From the NCBI RefSeq assembly GCF_033963835.1, contig NZ_JAXBME010000002.1, forward strand, positions 1-64,000: DNA of 64,000 bases. The letters are read 5' to 3'. Both the position numbers and the translations under genes were made by a program. This document shows, one piece after another, positions 8,059 to 18,911 of this stretch. The DNA comes from Cytobacillus sp. IB215665. Its GTDB lineage: Bacteria; Bacillota; Bacilli; Bacillales; SM2101. The notes under the pieces were generated by a model that had not been told where the DNA came from, did not search any database, and worked only from the letters and a program-made list of their open reading frames with translations. The stretch's first letter is position 1, and each line of letters begins with the position of its first letter.

Positions 8059-11000
8059 ATGTCTTTTGTTCACCTTCAAATAAAAAGTGCGTACAGCTTA
8101 TTAAATAGTGCAGCATCAATTGAAAGTTTAGTTATAAAAGCAAAACGTCACGGCTTTAGTGCTTTGGCATTAACAGATGAAAATGTCATGTACGGAGCTG
8201 TTTCCTTTTATAAAACATGTTTAAAGCACTCAATAAAACCTATCATTGGTCTTACGGTATCTGTACTTGTAAATGAAAGTTCAGATGAGCCTAGTACTTA
8301 TCCCTTAGTATTGCTCGCAAAAAATAACAGTGGCTATCAAAACTTAATGAAAATTAGTAGTACAGTATTAACAAAGGCGAAGGACGGTATTCCATTAAAA
8401 TGGCTGCACCATTATAGACAAGATCTTATTGCAATTACACCTGGTCGTCATGGTGAAATAGAACAATTGTTACTTAATAATGAGGTTGAAAAAGCAAGAG
8501 AACGTGCTAATTTCTACAAAGGTTTTTTTGCTAATAATTGCTTTTTCTTTTCAATTCAACAACATAGACAACATGATCGGGAATTAACTGAAAAGCTAGT
8601 AACGTTAAGTAAAGATGTTGATCTCAGTGTTGTTGCAACAAATGATGTACATTATACAGAAAAGAAAGATGCTATTGCTTATGATTGCTTAACAGCTATT
8701 AAACAAGGGGTAAAATTATCAGACGATCATTTATCAAAACTACCTTCAAATGAGTATTATTTAAAGAGTCCAGAAGAGATGCTTGAACTTTTTAATAGCT
8801 ACCCAAGCGCAGTAGCAAATTCTGTTGAAATAGCTAATAGATGTAATGTTGAGATAGCACTTGGTACAACGCAATTGCCAAGGTTTCCTGTTCCAGATGG
8901 CAAGCAGTCGAATGATTACTTAGCTTCTTTATGTTTGAAAGGGTTAAAGGAGCGTTATTTAGAGCCGTCAGACGAACATTATGACCGCCTAATGTATGAA
9001 TTAGAAATTATAAATAGAATGAAATTTAGCGATTATTTTTTAATCGTTTGGGACTTTATGAAGTATGCGCAACATAACGGTATCCTAACAGGTCCAGGGA
9101 GAGGGTCTGCCGCTGGTTCGCTAGTTGCATATGTCTTATACATAACTAATATAGATCCAATAAAGCATCAGTTGTTGTTTGAGAGGTTTTTAAATCCACA
9201 AAGGGTTACGATGCCTGATATAGATATTGACTTTCCAGATACCCGTCGTGACGAGATGATCCATTATGTAAAGAATAAGTACGGGCAATTACATGTCGCT
9301 CAAATCATTACATTTGGTACGCTTGGTGCAAGAGCAGCATTACGTGATGTCGGAAGAGTAGTGGGGGCATCACCAAAAGAAGTGGACTTTTTAGCTAAAA
9401 AAATACCGATGAAGCAAGGAATCACACTTGAGGAGGCGTATCGTCAATCTTCTGAGTTTAGGGAGCGTATACAACAAACCGATGTGGCGAAAAGAATATA
9501 TGAAATAGCGTTAACAATAGAAGGCTTACCACGACATACATCTACTCATGCTGCGGGTGTAATTATAAGTGATCGACAATTAACGAATATCATTCCCATT
9601 CAAGAAGGTCATGCAGATGTATATTTAACACAGTATCCAATGGATATTTTAGAGGATATTGGTCTACTAAAGATGGATTTTTTAGGCTTACGTAACCTTA
9701 CATTGATAGAAAATATTATAACTATGGTTGAAAGAAAGACTGGGAATAACATTAACCTAGATCAAACTCCAATGGATGATAAGGTCACATACTCTCTCCT
9801 TAGTCAAGGGCAAACGACAGGTGTTTTTCAGCTTGAATCCGAAGGCATGAGGCAGGTGCTCAAAAGATTGAAGCCGAGTAGCTTTGAGGATATTGTTGCT
9901 GTAAATGCACTATATAGACCTGGACCAATGGATAACATACCGATTTATATTGACAGGAAGCATAATAAGTCTCCAATTTCATATCCGCATCCTGATTTAG
10001 AGTCTATATTAGCTAAGACGTACGGTGTGATTGTGTATCAAGAACAAATTATGCAAATTGCTGCGGTAATGGCAGGATTTTCGTTAGGTGAAGCGGATCT
10101 ATTAAGAAGGGCAGTATCAAAGAAGAAAAAGGATGTATTAGACGAAGAAAGGGAACACTTTGTCAATGGCAGCGTTAGCAAAGGATACTCTGTGTCGGTT
10201 GCAAATTCTATTTATGATTTAATAGTTCGCTTTGCTAATTATGGATTTAATAGAAGTCACTCAGTTGCATATAGCATGATTGCGTATCATTTAGCTTATC
10301 TAAAAGCAAATTATCCAATCTATTTTTATGCATCAATCTTAACAAGCGTCATAAGTAAGGATGATAAGCTCGCTTCCTATATTAGAGAAGCAAAGCAGCA
10401 AGGCATAAAAATATTACCACCATCCATAAATCACAGCTTCTTTGGTTTTTCAGTTGAAAAACATGGACTTAGGTTTGGACTAGCTGCTATTCACCATGTT
10501 GGAGGAGCTGCTTTAAAAGAAATCTTTCGTAGCCGAAAACAAAAAAAGTTTAGTGATCTATTCGATTTTTGCATACGAACTTCCGCGAAGCAAATTAATA
10601 GACAAACGATAGAGTCATTAGTAATGGCAGGTTGCTTTGATGAGTTTGGAGAAAACAGAGCTACTATATTAGCTAGTATAGATATTGCATTAGAGCATGC
10701 TGAACTAGTTAGACCAGATAGCAAAGATCAAATTGAGTTATTTCATGAGGAGTTTATGCTCAAGCCAAAATATGCTCAAGTTGCAGAATTATCCGAAGAT
10801 CAAATGTTAAAGCTGGAGAAAGAAGCTGTTGGATTCTATCTCTCAAGATATCCAACAACTATGTATGAAGATTTATTCTTCTCCATACGTACGAAAAAAA
10901 TTCATCAGCTTGCAGATAATAAATCAAATGAATTAGTGAAATTAGGTGTATATATTACAAATGATCGAGTGATACGTACAAAAAAAGGGGAAGTAATGTC

Positions 11001-11421
11001 ATTTTATACATTTAGTGATGATTCAGGAGATGTTGATGCGGTTGCGTTTCCGGCTGTTTATAAACAATATAGTAATATTCTACACAAGGGCAGTATCGTG
11101 GTCGTAGAAGGGAAATGTGAAAGAAGGTTAGAAAAGCTACAAATTATTATTAAAACCGTTTATACAATGGATGAAATGATAAAGTCATCTTCTAATAAGT
11201 CTCTTTATTTGAGATTTGAAGACACACAAATGGCTGAAGGGAAAGTTCAAGAAATAAAAAATATATTATCAACATTCCCTGGAGAAACTGCGGTACTTAT
11301 ATATTATGAAAGGGAACAAAGAACAATTCGCCTACCTGAAGAATTTTTGGTAGACCCTTCAGAAGAATGTATAGAGCAGATGACCAAGGTATTGGGTGAA
11401 AGAAACGTTGTTTTAAAATGA
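8059..11421 (+). CDS. dnaE: DNA polymerase III alpha subunit DnaE
   Basis: Replicative error-prone DNA polymerase that in Bacillus extends RNA primers before handing over to PolC. About 1120 residues, the normal DnaE length. Order: PHP domain starting MSFVHLQIKSAYSLLNSAAS, whose first metal-binding HxH is lost as in B. subtilis DnaE; palm with GPGRGSAAGS and the catalytic PDIDIDFPD near residues 386-394; fingers and HhH region; C-terminal OB fold (about 950-1040, KKGEVMSFYTFSDDSGDVDAV). ATG at 8059 is chosen over 8020 because AAGGTGG precedes it and the N-terminus matches the family. Confidence 0.95.
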   Translation: MSFVHLQIKSAYSLLNSAASIESLVIKAKRHGFSALALTDENVMYGAVSFYKTCLKHSIKPIIGLTVSVLVNESSDEPSTYPLVLLAKNNSGYQNLMKISSTVLTKAKDGIPLKWLHHYRQDLIAITPGRHGEIEQLLLNNEVEKARERANFYKGFFANNCFFFSIQQHRQHDRELTEKLVTLSKDVDLSVVATNDVHYTEKKDAIAYDCLTAIKQGVKLSDDHLSKLPSNEYYLKSPEEMLELFNSYPSAVANSVEIANRCNVEIALGTTQLPRFPVPDGKQSNDYLASLCLKGLKERYLEPSDEHYDRLMYELEIINRMKFSDYFLIVWDFMKYAQHNGILTGPGRGSAAGSLVAYVLYITNIDPIKHQLLFERFLNPQRVTMPDIDIDFPDTRRDEMIHYVKNKYGQLHVAQIITFGTLGARAALRDVGRVVGASPKEVDFLAKKIPMKQGITLEEAYRQSSEFRERIQQTDVAKRIYEIALTIEGLPRHTSTHAAGVIISDRQLTNIIPIQEGHADVYLTQYPMDILEDIGLLKMDFLGLRNLTLIENIITMVERKTGNNINLDQTPMDDKVTYSLLSQGQTTGVFQLESEGMRQVLKRLKPSSFEDIVAVNALYRPGPMDNIPIYIDRKHNKSPISYPHPDLESILAKTYGVIVYQEQIMQIAAVMAGFSLGEADLLRRAVSKKKKDVLDEEREHFVNGSVSKGYSVSVANSIYDLIVRFANYGFNRSHSVAYSMIAYHLAYLKANYPIYFYASILTSVISKDDKLASYIREAKQQGIKILPPSINHSFFGFSVEKHGLRFGLAAIHHVGGAALKEIFRSRKQKKFSDLFDFCIRTSAKQINRQTIESLVMAGCFDEFGENRATILASIDIALEHAELVRPDSKDQIELFHEEFMLKPKYAQVAELSEDQMLKLEKEAVGFYLSRYPTTMYEDLFFSIRTKKIHQLADNKSNELVKLGVYITNDRVIRTKKGEVMSFYTFSDDSGDVDAVAFPAVYKQYSNILHKGSIVVVEGKCERRLEKLQIIIKTVYTMDEMIKSSSNKSLYLRFEDTQMAEGKVQEIKNILSTFPGETAVLIYYEREQRTIRLPEEFLVDPSEECIEQMTKVLGERNVVLK

Positions 11422-11429
11422 TATACTTC

Positions 11430-11457
11430 TTTACTTCTATCACTATTATGTTATATT
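11430..11457 (+). promoter_or_regulatory. Candidate promoter of ytsJ-fadR-like unit
   Basis: TTTACT (11430-11435) and TATATT (11452-11457) are 16 bases apart. The predicted start point falls just ahead of the palindrome at 11469. Pattern-based only. Confidence 0.4.
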
Positions 11458-11468
11458 GTATAGGTATC

Positions 11469-11483
11469 ATTGGTCAGACCAAT
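11469..11483. promoter_or_regulatory. PdhR/FadR-type operator palindrome
   Basis: ATTGGTCAGACCAAT is a perfect 7-1-7 palindrome and matches the ATTGGTnnnACCAAT consensus known for E. coli PdhR, a FadR-subfamily GntR regulator. It sits just downstream of the likely ytsJ promoter, and a FadR-type regulator is the second gene of the unit (12868). The inference is autoregulation of regulator and malic enzyme together. Confidence 0.6.
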
Positions 11484-11629
11484 CTACTGTCGTTTGTGAG
11501 ATGAGTTCTATTAGCATATTGAAAGAAGCGGTAGCTAATAAAACAATAGGTACATTGCGTGGCAGTAAGAGAGGTAGTTTTTTGCTATATATTTCGCTAA
11601 CTTTGTAGTACATTAAGGAGTGAAATGAC

Positions 11630-12865
11630 ATGTCATTAAGAGAAGAAGCATTACATATGCATAGTATTCATAGAGGAAAGTTAGAGTCCAAATCTAAAGT
11701 TCCTGTTCGAAATGCAAAGGATTTAAGCTTAGCCTATTCACCTGGTGTAGCAGAACCTTGTAAGGATATTTATGATGATGTACAAAAAGTCTATGAATAT
11801 ACGATGAAGGGAAATATGGTTGCTGTAGTCTCTGACGGTACAGCTGTATTGGGGCTTGGTAACATTGGACCAGAAGCAGCTATGCCTGTCATGGAAGGGA
11901 AAGCCGTACTTTTCAAAAGCTTTGCTGGAGTTGACGCCTTTCCAATTTGTTTGAACACAACAGATGTTGATAAAATTGTTGAAACAGTGAAATTATTAGA
12001 ACCGACATTCGGTGGGGTTAACCTTGAAGATATCGCAGCTCCAAATTGTTTCATCATTGAAGAACGCTTAAAGAAAGAAACGAATATCCCTATTTTCCAT
12101 GATGACCAGCACGGAACAGCTATTGTTACAGTAGCCGGTTTGGTGAATGCACTTAAATTAGTTGGGAAAAAGATGTCTGAGATTAAAGTAGTAGCTAATG
12201 GAGCAGGTGCAGCTGGAATAGCAATTATCAAATTATTATATAACTTTGGTGTAAGAGATATAGTGATGTGCGATTCTAAAGGTGCTATATTTGAAGGTAG
12301 ATCGTACGGGATGAACAATGTAAAAAATGAAGTAGCGAAGTACACTAATCGGGAAAAAATGGAGGGAACATTAGCCGATGTAATCAAAGGTGCTGATGTT
12401 TTTATAGGTGTTTCTGTTGAAGGTGCACTAACTAAGGAAATGATTCAAAATATGGATGATGATCCAATTATATTTGCAATGGCAAATCCTAATCCTGAAA
12501 TAATGCCTGATCAGGCGAAGGAAGCTGGAGCAAAGGTTGTTGGAACAGGTCGATCTGATTTTCCAAATCAAGTAAATAACGTCTTAGCCTTTCCTGGAAT
12601 TTTTCGAGGTGCGCTAGATATTCGTGCTACACACATAAATGAGCAAATGAAGATCGCTGCTGTTAAAGCGATTGCAAGACTTGTTTCAGACGAAGATCTA
12701 CATGCAGACTATGTCATTCCAGCCCCATTTGATCCTAGAGTAGCTCCAATGGTTGCTGCAGCTGTTGCAAAAGCTGCAATGGAAACAGGTGTAGCACGTA
12801 TCAAATTAGATCCAGAGAGTATTGCAGAAAAAACCCGCAAACTTTCAATTATTGGTAATGAATAA
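11630..12865 (+). CDS. ytsJ: NADP-dependent malic enzyme YtsJ
   Basis: Oxidative decarboxylation of malate to pyruvate, making NADPH in the cytoplasm; YtsJ is the main malic enzyme in B. subtilis malate growth. 411 residues, the short bacterial form without a phosphotransacetylase tail. Visible: SPGVAEPCKDI, the substrate/metal segment FHDDQHGTAIVT, and the Rossmann turn ANGAGAAGIAI. ATG at 11630 follows AAGGAG. The next gene starts two bases after its stop, so the FadR-type regulator is cotranscribed. Confidence 0.92.
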   Translation: MSLREEALHMHSIHRGKLESKSKVPVRNAKDLSLAYSPGVAEPCKDIYDDVQKVYEYTMKGNMVAVVSDGTAVLGLGNIGPEAAMPVMEGKAVLFKSFAGVDAFPICLNTTDVDKIVETVKLLEPTFGGVNLEDIAAPNCFIIEERLKKETNIPIFHDDQHGTAIVTVAGLVNALKLVGKKMSEIKVVANGAGAAGIAIIKLLYNFGVRDIVMCDSKGAIFEGRSYGMNNVKNEVAKYTNREKMEGTLADVIKGADVFIGVSVEGALTKEMIQNMDDDPIIFAMANPNPEIMPDQAKEAGAKVVGTGRSDFPNQVNNVLAFPGIFRGALDIRATHINEQMKIAAVKAIARLVSDEDLHADYVIPAPFDPRVAPMVAAAVAKAAMETGVARIKLDPESIAEKTRKLSIIGNE

Positions 12866-12867
12866 TA

Positions 12868-13488
12868 ATGTCATCAAGGTCAAAAGTTTATATAGAAATT
12901 GTTCATCAATTACAATGCATAATTACAGAAGATAGATTGACAGCTGGTGATAAAATCCCATCAGAACGTGAGCTTGCTGTTAGATTAAAGGCAGGCCGTT
13001 CTTCTGTACGTGAGGCACTGAGAGCGTTAGAATTATTAGGTATTATTGAAACACGACAGGGTGAAGGAACGTTCATCAAAGAATTTGGTGACCATAGCCT
13101 TATTGAGTTAATTGGAAGCTTTATTTTACAGGATGATAAGGCTAAAGAAGATATACTAGAAACAAAATATTTACTTGAGCGCAATTCTATTTTTTTATGT
13201 TGCAAAGTAAGTAATAAAAGCTATTTACAATGTTTGAAGTCGTTAACTTCTGGTAATAACTTTGATCATGATCAATTTATGAAAACGGTTGTAGAAGCGA
13301 CTAATAATAGGCTGCTGCTAAGAATTTGGCTAGTGTTATTTGATTATTATAAGTTGGAATATCATTCTTATAACCTTCCGTTAGACTATTATACAGAACT
13401 CATAAATGCACTTGAGGAAGAAAAAGTAGACTTAGCACTTAGCATTTATGAAAGCATAGCTGTAAAACAATTGTCGATAGATGCATGA
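12868..13488 (+). CDS. FadR-subfamily GntR transcriptional regulator
   Basis: 206-residue repressor-type protein. The N-terminal winged helix (about 5-75) has the GntR signature GDKIPSERELAVRLKAGRSS with VREALRALELLGIIETRQGEG following. The C-terminal part is the helical FadR/FCD-like ligand domain but is short and divergent. It starts two bases after ytsJ with only a weak ribosome site, suggesting coupling. Its probable operator is the palindrome upstream of ytsJ (11469-11483). It may control malate/pyruvate or fatty-acid precursor supply, given ytsJ before it and accDA after it; the ligand is unknown. Confidence 0.85.
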   Translation: MSSRSKVYIEIVHQLQCIITEDRLTAGDKIPSERELAVRLKAGRSSVREALRALELLGIIETRQGEGTFIKEFGDHSLIELIGSFILQDDKAKEDILETKYLLERNSIFLCCKVSNKSYLQCLKSLTSGNNFDHDQFMKTVVEATNNRLLLRIWLVLFDYYKLEYHSYNLPLDYYTELINALEEEKVDLALSIYESIAVKQLSIDA

Positions 13489-13566
13489 CAAACTTTGACA
13501 AAATTATTTATCACATTTAGTTAAAGTAGAGGTAGTATATAGAATTTGGTAAAGGGGATTTACACA

Positions 13567-14427
13567 ATGCTTAAGGATTTTTTTGTAAAAAAGAAAAAGT
13601 ATGCATCCATTCCCTCAGAGCAAGCAAAACAAGATGTGCCCGAAGGTATCATGACAAAATGTCCAAGCTGTAAAAAAATTATGTATACAAAAGAATTAAA
13701 CAAAAATTTACGTGTATGCTTAAATTGTGATCACCATCATAGAATGACAGCTTTCGAAAGAATTGGCAGTTTGATAGATGAAGGGACTTTTCGTGAGTAT
13801 GATCAAGGCTTGATCTCAGATAATCCACTAAACTTTCCTGGATATGAAGAAAAGATAGAAAAAGATCGTATCAAAACAGGTCTTAACGAAGGTATAGTTA
13901 CTGGTGAGGGAGAAATTAGTGGCTTTAAAACAGTTATAGCTGTTATGGATTCACACTTTCGAATGGGTAGTATGGGGTCTGTAATTGGAGAAAAAATTAC
14001 TCTTGCTATTGAAAAGGCCATGGAGCTGAATGTACCTTTTATTATATTTACTACTTCAGGTGGTGCGAGAATGCAGGAGGGTGTATTAAGTTTAATGCAA
14101 ATGGCTAAAACAAGTGCAGCCCTTAAACTTTTTAGTGATCAAGGAGGACTCATTATATCTGTAATGACAGATCCTACAACCGGCGGGGTTTCAGCGAGTT
14201 TTGCATCTTTAGGAGATTATAATTTTGCTGAACCAGGTGCTTTAATAGGATTTGCTGGTAGACGTATTATAGAGCAAACAATACGAGAAGAGCTTCCGGA
14301 GGATTTTCAAACTGCTGAATTTTTATTGGAAAAAGGGCAGCTTGATGCTGTAGTACATCGGCAAAATATGAAAGAAACTTTAGAGAATGTACTATCCATA
14401 CATATGGGAGGTGATTTGGAATGGTAG
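13567..14427 (+). CDS. accD: Acetyl-CoA carboxylase carboxyltransferase beta subunit
   Basis: With AccA it forms the carboxyltransferase that moves CO2 from carboxybiotin to acetyl-CoA, the first step of fatty-acid synthesis. 286 residues. The N-terminal zinc ribbon is seen as CPSC...CLNC (residues about 31-53), followed by the crotonase-like fold with [11 protein letters not shown] and [13 protein letters not shown] at 13567 follows AAAGGGG and gives the standard [19 protein letters not shown] start; the upstream GTG is not needed. It overlaps accA by seven bases. Confidence 0.95.
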   Translation: MLKDFFVKKKKYASIPSEQAKQDVPEGIMTKCPSCKKIMYTKELNKNLRVCLNCDHHHRMTAFERIGSLIDEGTFREYDQGLISDNPLNFPGYEEKIEKDRIKTGLNEGIVTGEGEISGFKTVIAVMDSHFRMGSMGSVIGEKITLAIEKAMELNVPFIIFTTSGGARMQEGVLSLMQMAKTSAALKLFSDQGGLIISVMTDPTTGGVSASFASLGDYNFAEPGALIGFAGRRIIEQTIREELPEDFQTAEFLLEKGQLDAVVHRQNMKETLENVLSIHMGGDLEW

Positions 14428-15398
14428 CTGAGTTAGAATTTGAACGCCCTGTAATTGAACTAACTAAAAAAATTGCTGAACTGAAGGAATTTACACAAAA
14501 CTCTGATGTAGATTTATCTGCTGAAATTGAAAAACTTGAGCAGCGGTTAAAGAAATTAGAAAGTGAAATATATGGAAATATGAAAACGTGGGATCGGGTT
14601 CAAATAGCTCGTCACCCAAATCGCCCAACAACGTTAGATTATATTGAACGTTTATTTACTAATTTTATGGAGTGTCATGGAGACCGATATTTTGGAGATG
14701 ATGGTGCAATCGTCGGAGGAATAGCAAAATATTATGGGCTTCCTGTAACTGTTATAGGGCATCAACGGGGTAAAGATACGAAAGAAAATATTCGTAGAAA
14801 TTTTGGAATGCCTCATCCAGAGGGATACCGTAAAGCATTACGTTTAATGAAACAGGCAGAAAAATTTCAGCGCACGATCGTTTGTTTTATTGATACTAAA
14901 GGTGCTTACCCAGGGAAAGCTGCTGAAGAAAGAGGACAGAGTGAAGCGATTGCAAAGAACTTATTTGAAATGGCTGGATTAACAGTCCCGGTTGTTTGTA
15001 TTGTCATTGGAGAAGGTGGAAGTGGAGGAGCATTAGGGATTGGAGTGGGAAACCATATTCATATGTTAGAGAATTCAACATATTCAGTAATCACTCCAGA
15101 AGGTGCCGCATCTATTTTATGGAAGGATGCAGCGCTAGCCAAAAAAGCTGCTGAATCGATGAAGATTACTGCACCAGATTTAAAGGAGTTAGGTGTTATT
15201 GACGAAATTATTCCTGAAATTAAAGGTGGAGCTCACCGAGATGTTGATGAGCAAGCTAAGCTAATTGATGTAGTTTTAAAGCAATCAATTAGTGAACTAA
15301 AGGAATTAGATCCCGCAGCCTTGGTTCAGGAAAGGTATAGAAAATACAAAACTATCGGACAAATTTCTTATGAAAACGGTTACGTAGAGGTAAAATAA
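14421..15398 (+). CDS. accA: Acetyl-CoA carboxylase carboxyltransferase alpha subunit
   Basis: Partner of AccD in the carboxyltransferase. 325 residues with an N-terminal helical part (about 10-60) and the conserved core [58 protein letters not shown] and [15 protein letters not shown]. The ATG at 14421 overlaps the end of accD, so the subunits are translationally coupled, and GGAGGTGA inside accD is its ribosome site. A strong terminator follows, closing the accDA unit. Confidence 0.95.
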   Translation: MVAELEFERPVIELTKKIAELKEFTQNSDVDLSAEIEKLEQRLKKLESEIYGNMKTWDRVQIARHPNRPTTLDYIERLFTNFMECHGDRYFGDDGAIVGGIAKYYGLPVTVIGHQRGKDTKENIRRNFGMPHPEGYRKALRLMKQAEKFQRTIVCFIDTKGAYPGKAAEERGQSEAIAKNLFEMAGLTVPVVCIVIGEGGSGGALGIGVGNHIHMLENSTYSVITPEGAASILWKDAALAKKAAESMKITAPDLKELGVIDEIIPEIKGGAHRDVDEQAKLIDVVLKQSISELKELDPAALVQERYRKYKTIGQISYENGYVEVK

Positions 15399-15401
15399 TG
15401 C

Positions 15402-15448
15402 AACGTGCATCCTAAATCAATTTTGGATGCACGTTTTCCTTTTTTTTT
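15402..15448 (+). terminator. Terminator after accDA
   Basis: AACGTGCATCC (15402-15412) pairs with GGATGCACGTT (15425-15435), then a long T run. Confidence 0.85.
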
Positions 15449-15585
15449 CACATTTGTGATATTGTTTTCATCGTAATGAAATGTTATTTTAAGAATACTT
15501 AGGTTCTGATGATGGAGGTCGGATGTATTTTTTTGTAAATCTCGCCTTCTCTTCTCAAGGCCGTTCATACAAATAAATGAGGTGA

Positions 15586-16551
<966 letters not shown>

Positions 16552-16581
16552 AAAGAAAATTACTATTGGGGGTAGAAATTG

Positions 16582-18342
16582 ATGAGAAAAACAAAGATTG
16601 TATGTACGATTGGTCCGGCTAGTGAAAGTATAGATAAGTTAGTTGAGTTAATGGAAACAGGGATGAACGTAACTAGATTGAATTTTTCACATGGTGATTT
16701 TGAGGAGCATGGAGCACGTATAAAAAATATTCGTGAAGCAGCCAAAAAGACTGGAAAAAATATAGCTATTCTTCTCGATACGAAGGGTCCGGAAATTAGA
16801 ACACACACGATGGAAAGTGGTGCAATTGAGTTAATTGATGGTTCTGAAGTCATTATTTCAATGGAAGAGGTTATTGGTACACCTCAAAAGTTTTCTATCA
16901 CTTATCCAGGTTTAATTGAAGATGTTGAAGTTGGTTCTAAAATTTTACTAGATGATGGTTTAATTGGCCTTGAAGTAATTGCAATTAATGCAGAACTTGG
17001 GGAAATAACAACAAAAGTATTAAATAAAGGTGTATTAAAGAATAAAAAAGGGGTAAATGTTCCAGGGGTTAAGGTGAAATTACCAGGAATTACTGATAAA
17101 GATGCTAACGATATCATTTTTGGTATCGAACAAGGTGTAGATTTTATTGCTGCTTCTTTTGTTCGCCGTGCTAGTGATGTTCTAGATATTCGTGAGTTAT
17201 TAGAAAAACATGATGCACCAAATATACAAATTATACCAAAAATTGAAAACCAAGAAGGCGTAGATAATATCGACGATATACTTGAGGTTTCAGACGGATT
17301 AATGGTAGCTCGTGGAGATTTAGGGGTTGAAATACCAGCAGAAGAAGTTCCTCTTGTACAAAAAGAACTTATTAAAAAATGTAATGAGCTTGGAAAGCCT
17401 GTTATCACAGCAACTCAAATGTTAGATTCTATGCAACGAAATCCAAGACCTACGCGTGCTGAGGCGAGTGATGTTGCAAATGCCATTTTTGATGGTACTG
17501 ATGCAATCATGTTATCTGGGGAAACTGCAGCTGGAACGTATCCAGTAGAAGCTGTAGGTACAATGCACAGCATTGCATCCCGTGCAGAAACGGCATTGGA
17601 ATACTCGCAAATTTTAGCGAAGCGTAGTAAACAAACAAATCCAACGATCCCTGATGCTCTTAGCCAATCGGTTGCTCATACTGCACTTAATTTGGGAGTT
17701 AATGCGATTATTGCTCCAACAGCGAGTGGCTATACTGCTAGAATGATTTCTAAATATCGTCCAAAAGCACCAATTATTGCAGTAACAGGAGATAAATCTA
17801 CTTCTCGTAAGCTTGCTCTTACTTGGGGTGTCTATCCAATAACGGCTAAACAAGCGAACTCAACAGACGAAATGCTTGAAGTAGCTGTCCAGGCATCATT
17901 AGACTCTAAACTTATTTCATGCGGTGATTTAGTCGTAATTACAGCAGGTGTTCCAACTGGTGAAAAAGGTGCTACCAACTTAATGAAAATCCATGTGGTA
18001 GGCAATGTTATTGCTAAAGGACAAGGTGTAGGTCGTAAATCAGCATTTGGAAAAGCGGTTGTCGTATCTAGTCAAAAAGATGCTAAACAAAAAATGACAG
18101 AGGGAGCTATATTAGTTACTCAATGTACAGATGCTGATATGATGTCATCTTTAGAAATGGCTTCAGCTATTATTACTGAAGAAGGTGGCCTTACAAGTCA
18201 TGCAGCAGTAGTTGGACTGAGCTTAGGTATACCTGTCATCGTTGGTGTGGAAAATGCGACTAAGATTATTAAAGATGGAAATGAAATAACTGTTGATGGC
18301 GGCTTAGGAACTATTTATGAAGGAAGAACTAGTGTATTATAA
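16582..18342 (+). CDS. pyk: Pyruvate kinase
   Basis: Converts phosphoenolpyruvate and ADP to pyruvate and ATP. 586 residues, the longer Bacillus form: TIM barrel with [36 protein letters not shown] and the signature [20 protein letters not shown], then the C domain, then an extra C-terminal PEP-utiliser-like domain (about 475-586) with the [20 protein letters not shown] motif. ATG at 16582 is used, not the TTG one codon before, because [14 protein letters not shown] is the family start. A ribosome site (GGGGGT) lies upstream. Confidence 0.95.
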   Translation: MRKTKIVCTIGPASESIDKLVELMETGMNVTRLNFSHGDFEEHGARIKNIREAAKKTGKNIAILLDTKGPEIRTHTMESGAIELIDGSEVIISMEEVIGTPQKFSITYPGLIEDVEVGSKILLDDGLIGLEVIAINAELGEITTKVLNKGVLKNKKGVNVPGVKVKLPGITDKDANDIIFGIEQGVDFIAASFVRRASDVLDIRELLEKHDAPNIQIIPKIENQEGVDNIDDILEVSDGLMVARGDLGVEIPAEEVPLVQKELIKKCNELGKPVITATQMLDSMQRNPRPTRAEASDVANAIFDGTDAIMLSGETAAGTYPVEAVGTMHSIASRAETALEYSQILAKRSKQTNPTIPDALSQSVAHTALNLGVNAIIAPTASGYTARMISKYRPKAPIIAVTGDKSTSRKLALTWGVYPITAKQANSTDEMLEVAVQASLDSKLISCGDLVVITAGVPTGEKGATNLMKIHVVGNVIAKGQGVGRKSAFGKAVVVSSQKDAKQKMTEGAILVTQCTDADMMSSLEMASAIITEEGGLTSHAAVVGLSLGIPVIVGVENATKIIKDGNEITVDGGLGTIYEGRTSVL

Positions 18343-18353
18343 ATTCATTACTG

Positions 18354-18382
18354 GAGAAGGTGTTATACCTTCTCTTTTTTTT
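18354..18382 (+). terminator. Terminator after pfkA-pyk
   Basis: GAGAAGGT-gttat-ACCTTCTC followed by eight or more T. Confidence 0.85.
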
Positions 18383-18448
18383 ATTTTAAGGTATAATAAG
18401 GACAAATAGATCAATATTGTACAATGGTGATTGGAGGACCTCAATATA

Positions 18449-18838
18449 ATGTTGCAAATGATGATTGCACTGATCATTATAGTTCCAGCACTAGAAATTG
18501 GCTTATTAATATTGTCAGGTAATACTTTAGGTATATTTCCGACGATCGTTTTAATTATATTAACTGGTGTTTTAGGAGCATGGCTAGCTAAAAAGCAAGG
18601 AATGGAAACATTACGTAATTTTCAACAACAGGTGAGCTACGGACGACCTCCGGGAGATGCAATTATAGATGGACTTTGTATACTAGTTGGTGGTGTAGTA
18701 TTATTAACCCCTGGCTTTATTACCGATGCAATAGGTTTTATGCTACTAATTCCGTTGACTAGAAATATTTTAAAGCCATTCCTACTCAAAATCATCAAAA
18801 GGATGATTGACCGTGGAAGTATAACGATTATACGATAA
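18449..18838 (+). CDS. fxsA: FxsA family membrane protein
   Basis: 129-residue cytoplasmic-membrane protein. FxsA overproduction relieves phage F exclusion in E. coli; its normal role is unclear. Four hydrophobic stretches and the conserved TGVLGAWLAKKQG and LTPGFITDAIGFMLLIP motifs identify it. ATG at 18449 follows TTGGAGGA by nine bases; the upstream in-frame TTG (18431) is part of that ribosome site. The unusual spacing after pyk and its own terminator suggest a single-gene unit. Confidence 0.85.
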   Translation: MLQMMIALIIIVPALEIGLLILSGNTLGIFPTIVLIILTGVLGAWLAKKQGMETLRNFQQQVSYGRPPGDAIIDGLCILVGGVVLLTPGFITDAIGFMLLIPLTRNILKPFLLKIIKRMIDRGSITIIR

Positions 18839-18880
18839 CACAAGGGAATAGGCATATTAGTAGAAAATTTATCCATAGTA

Positions 18881-18911
18881 AAAAAAGAGTCCTTATTTAG
18901 GACTCTTTTTT
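18881..18911. terminator. Bidirectional terminator fxsA/ytvI
   Basis: AAAAAAGAGTCC (18881-18892) and GGACTCTTTTTT (18900-18911). The ytvI stop codon lies in the loop, so the hairpin begins inside ytvI. Confidence 0.8.

Noticed and set aside
11791-12387. Long reverse-strand frame inside ytsJ
   Set aside because: A shadow of the malic enzyme; composition and lack of a ribosome site do not support a gene.
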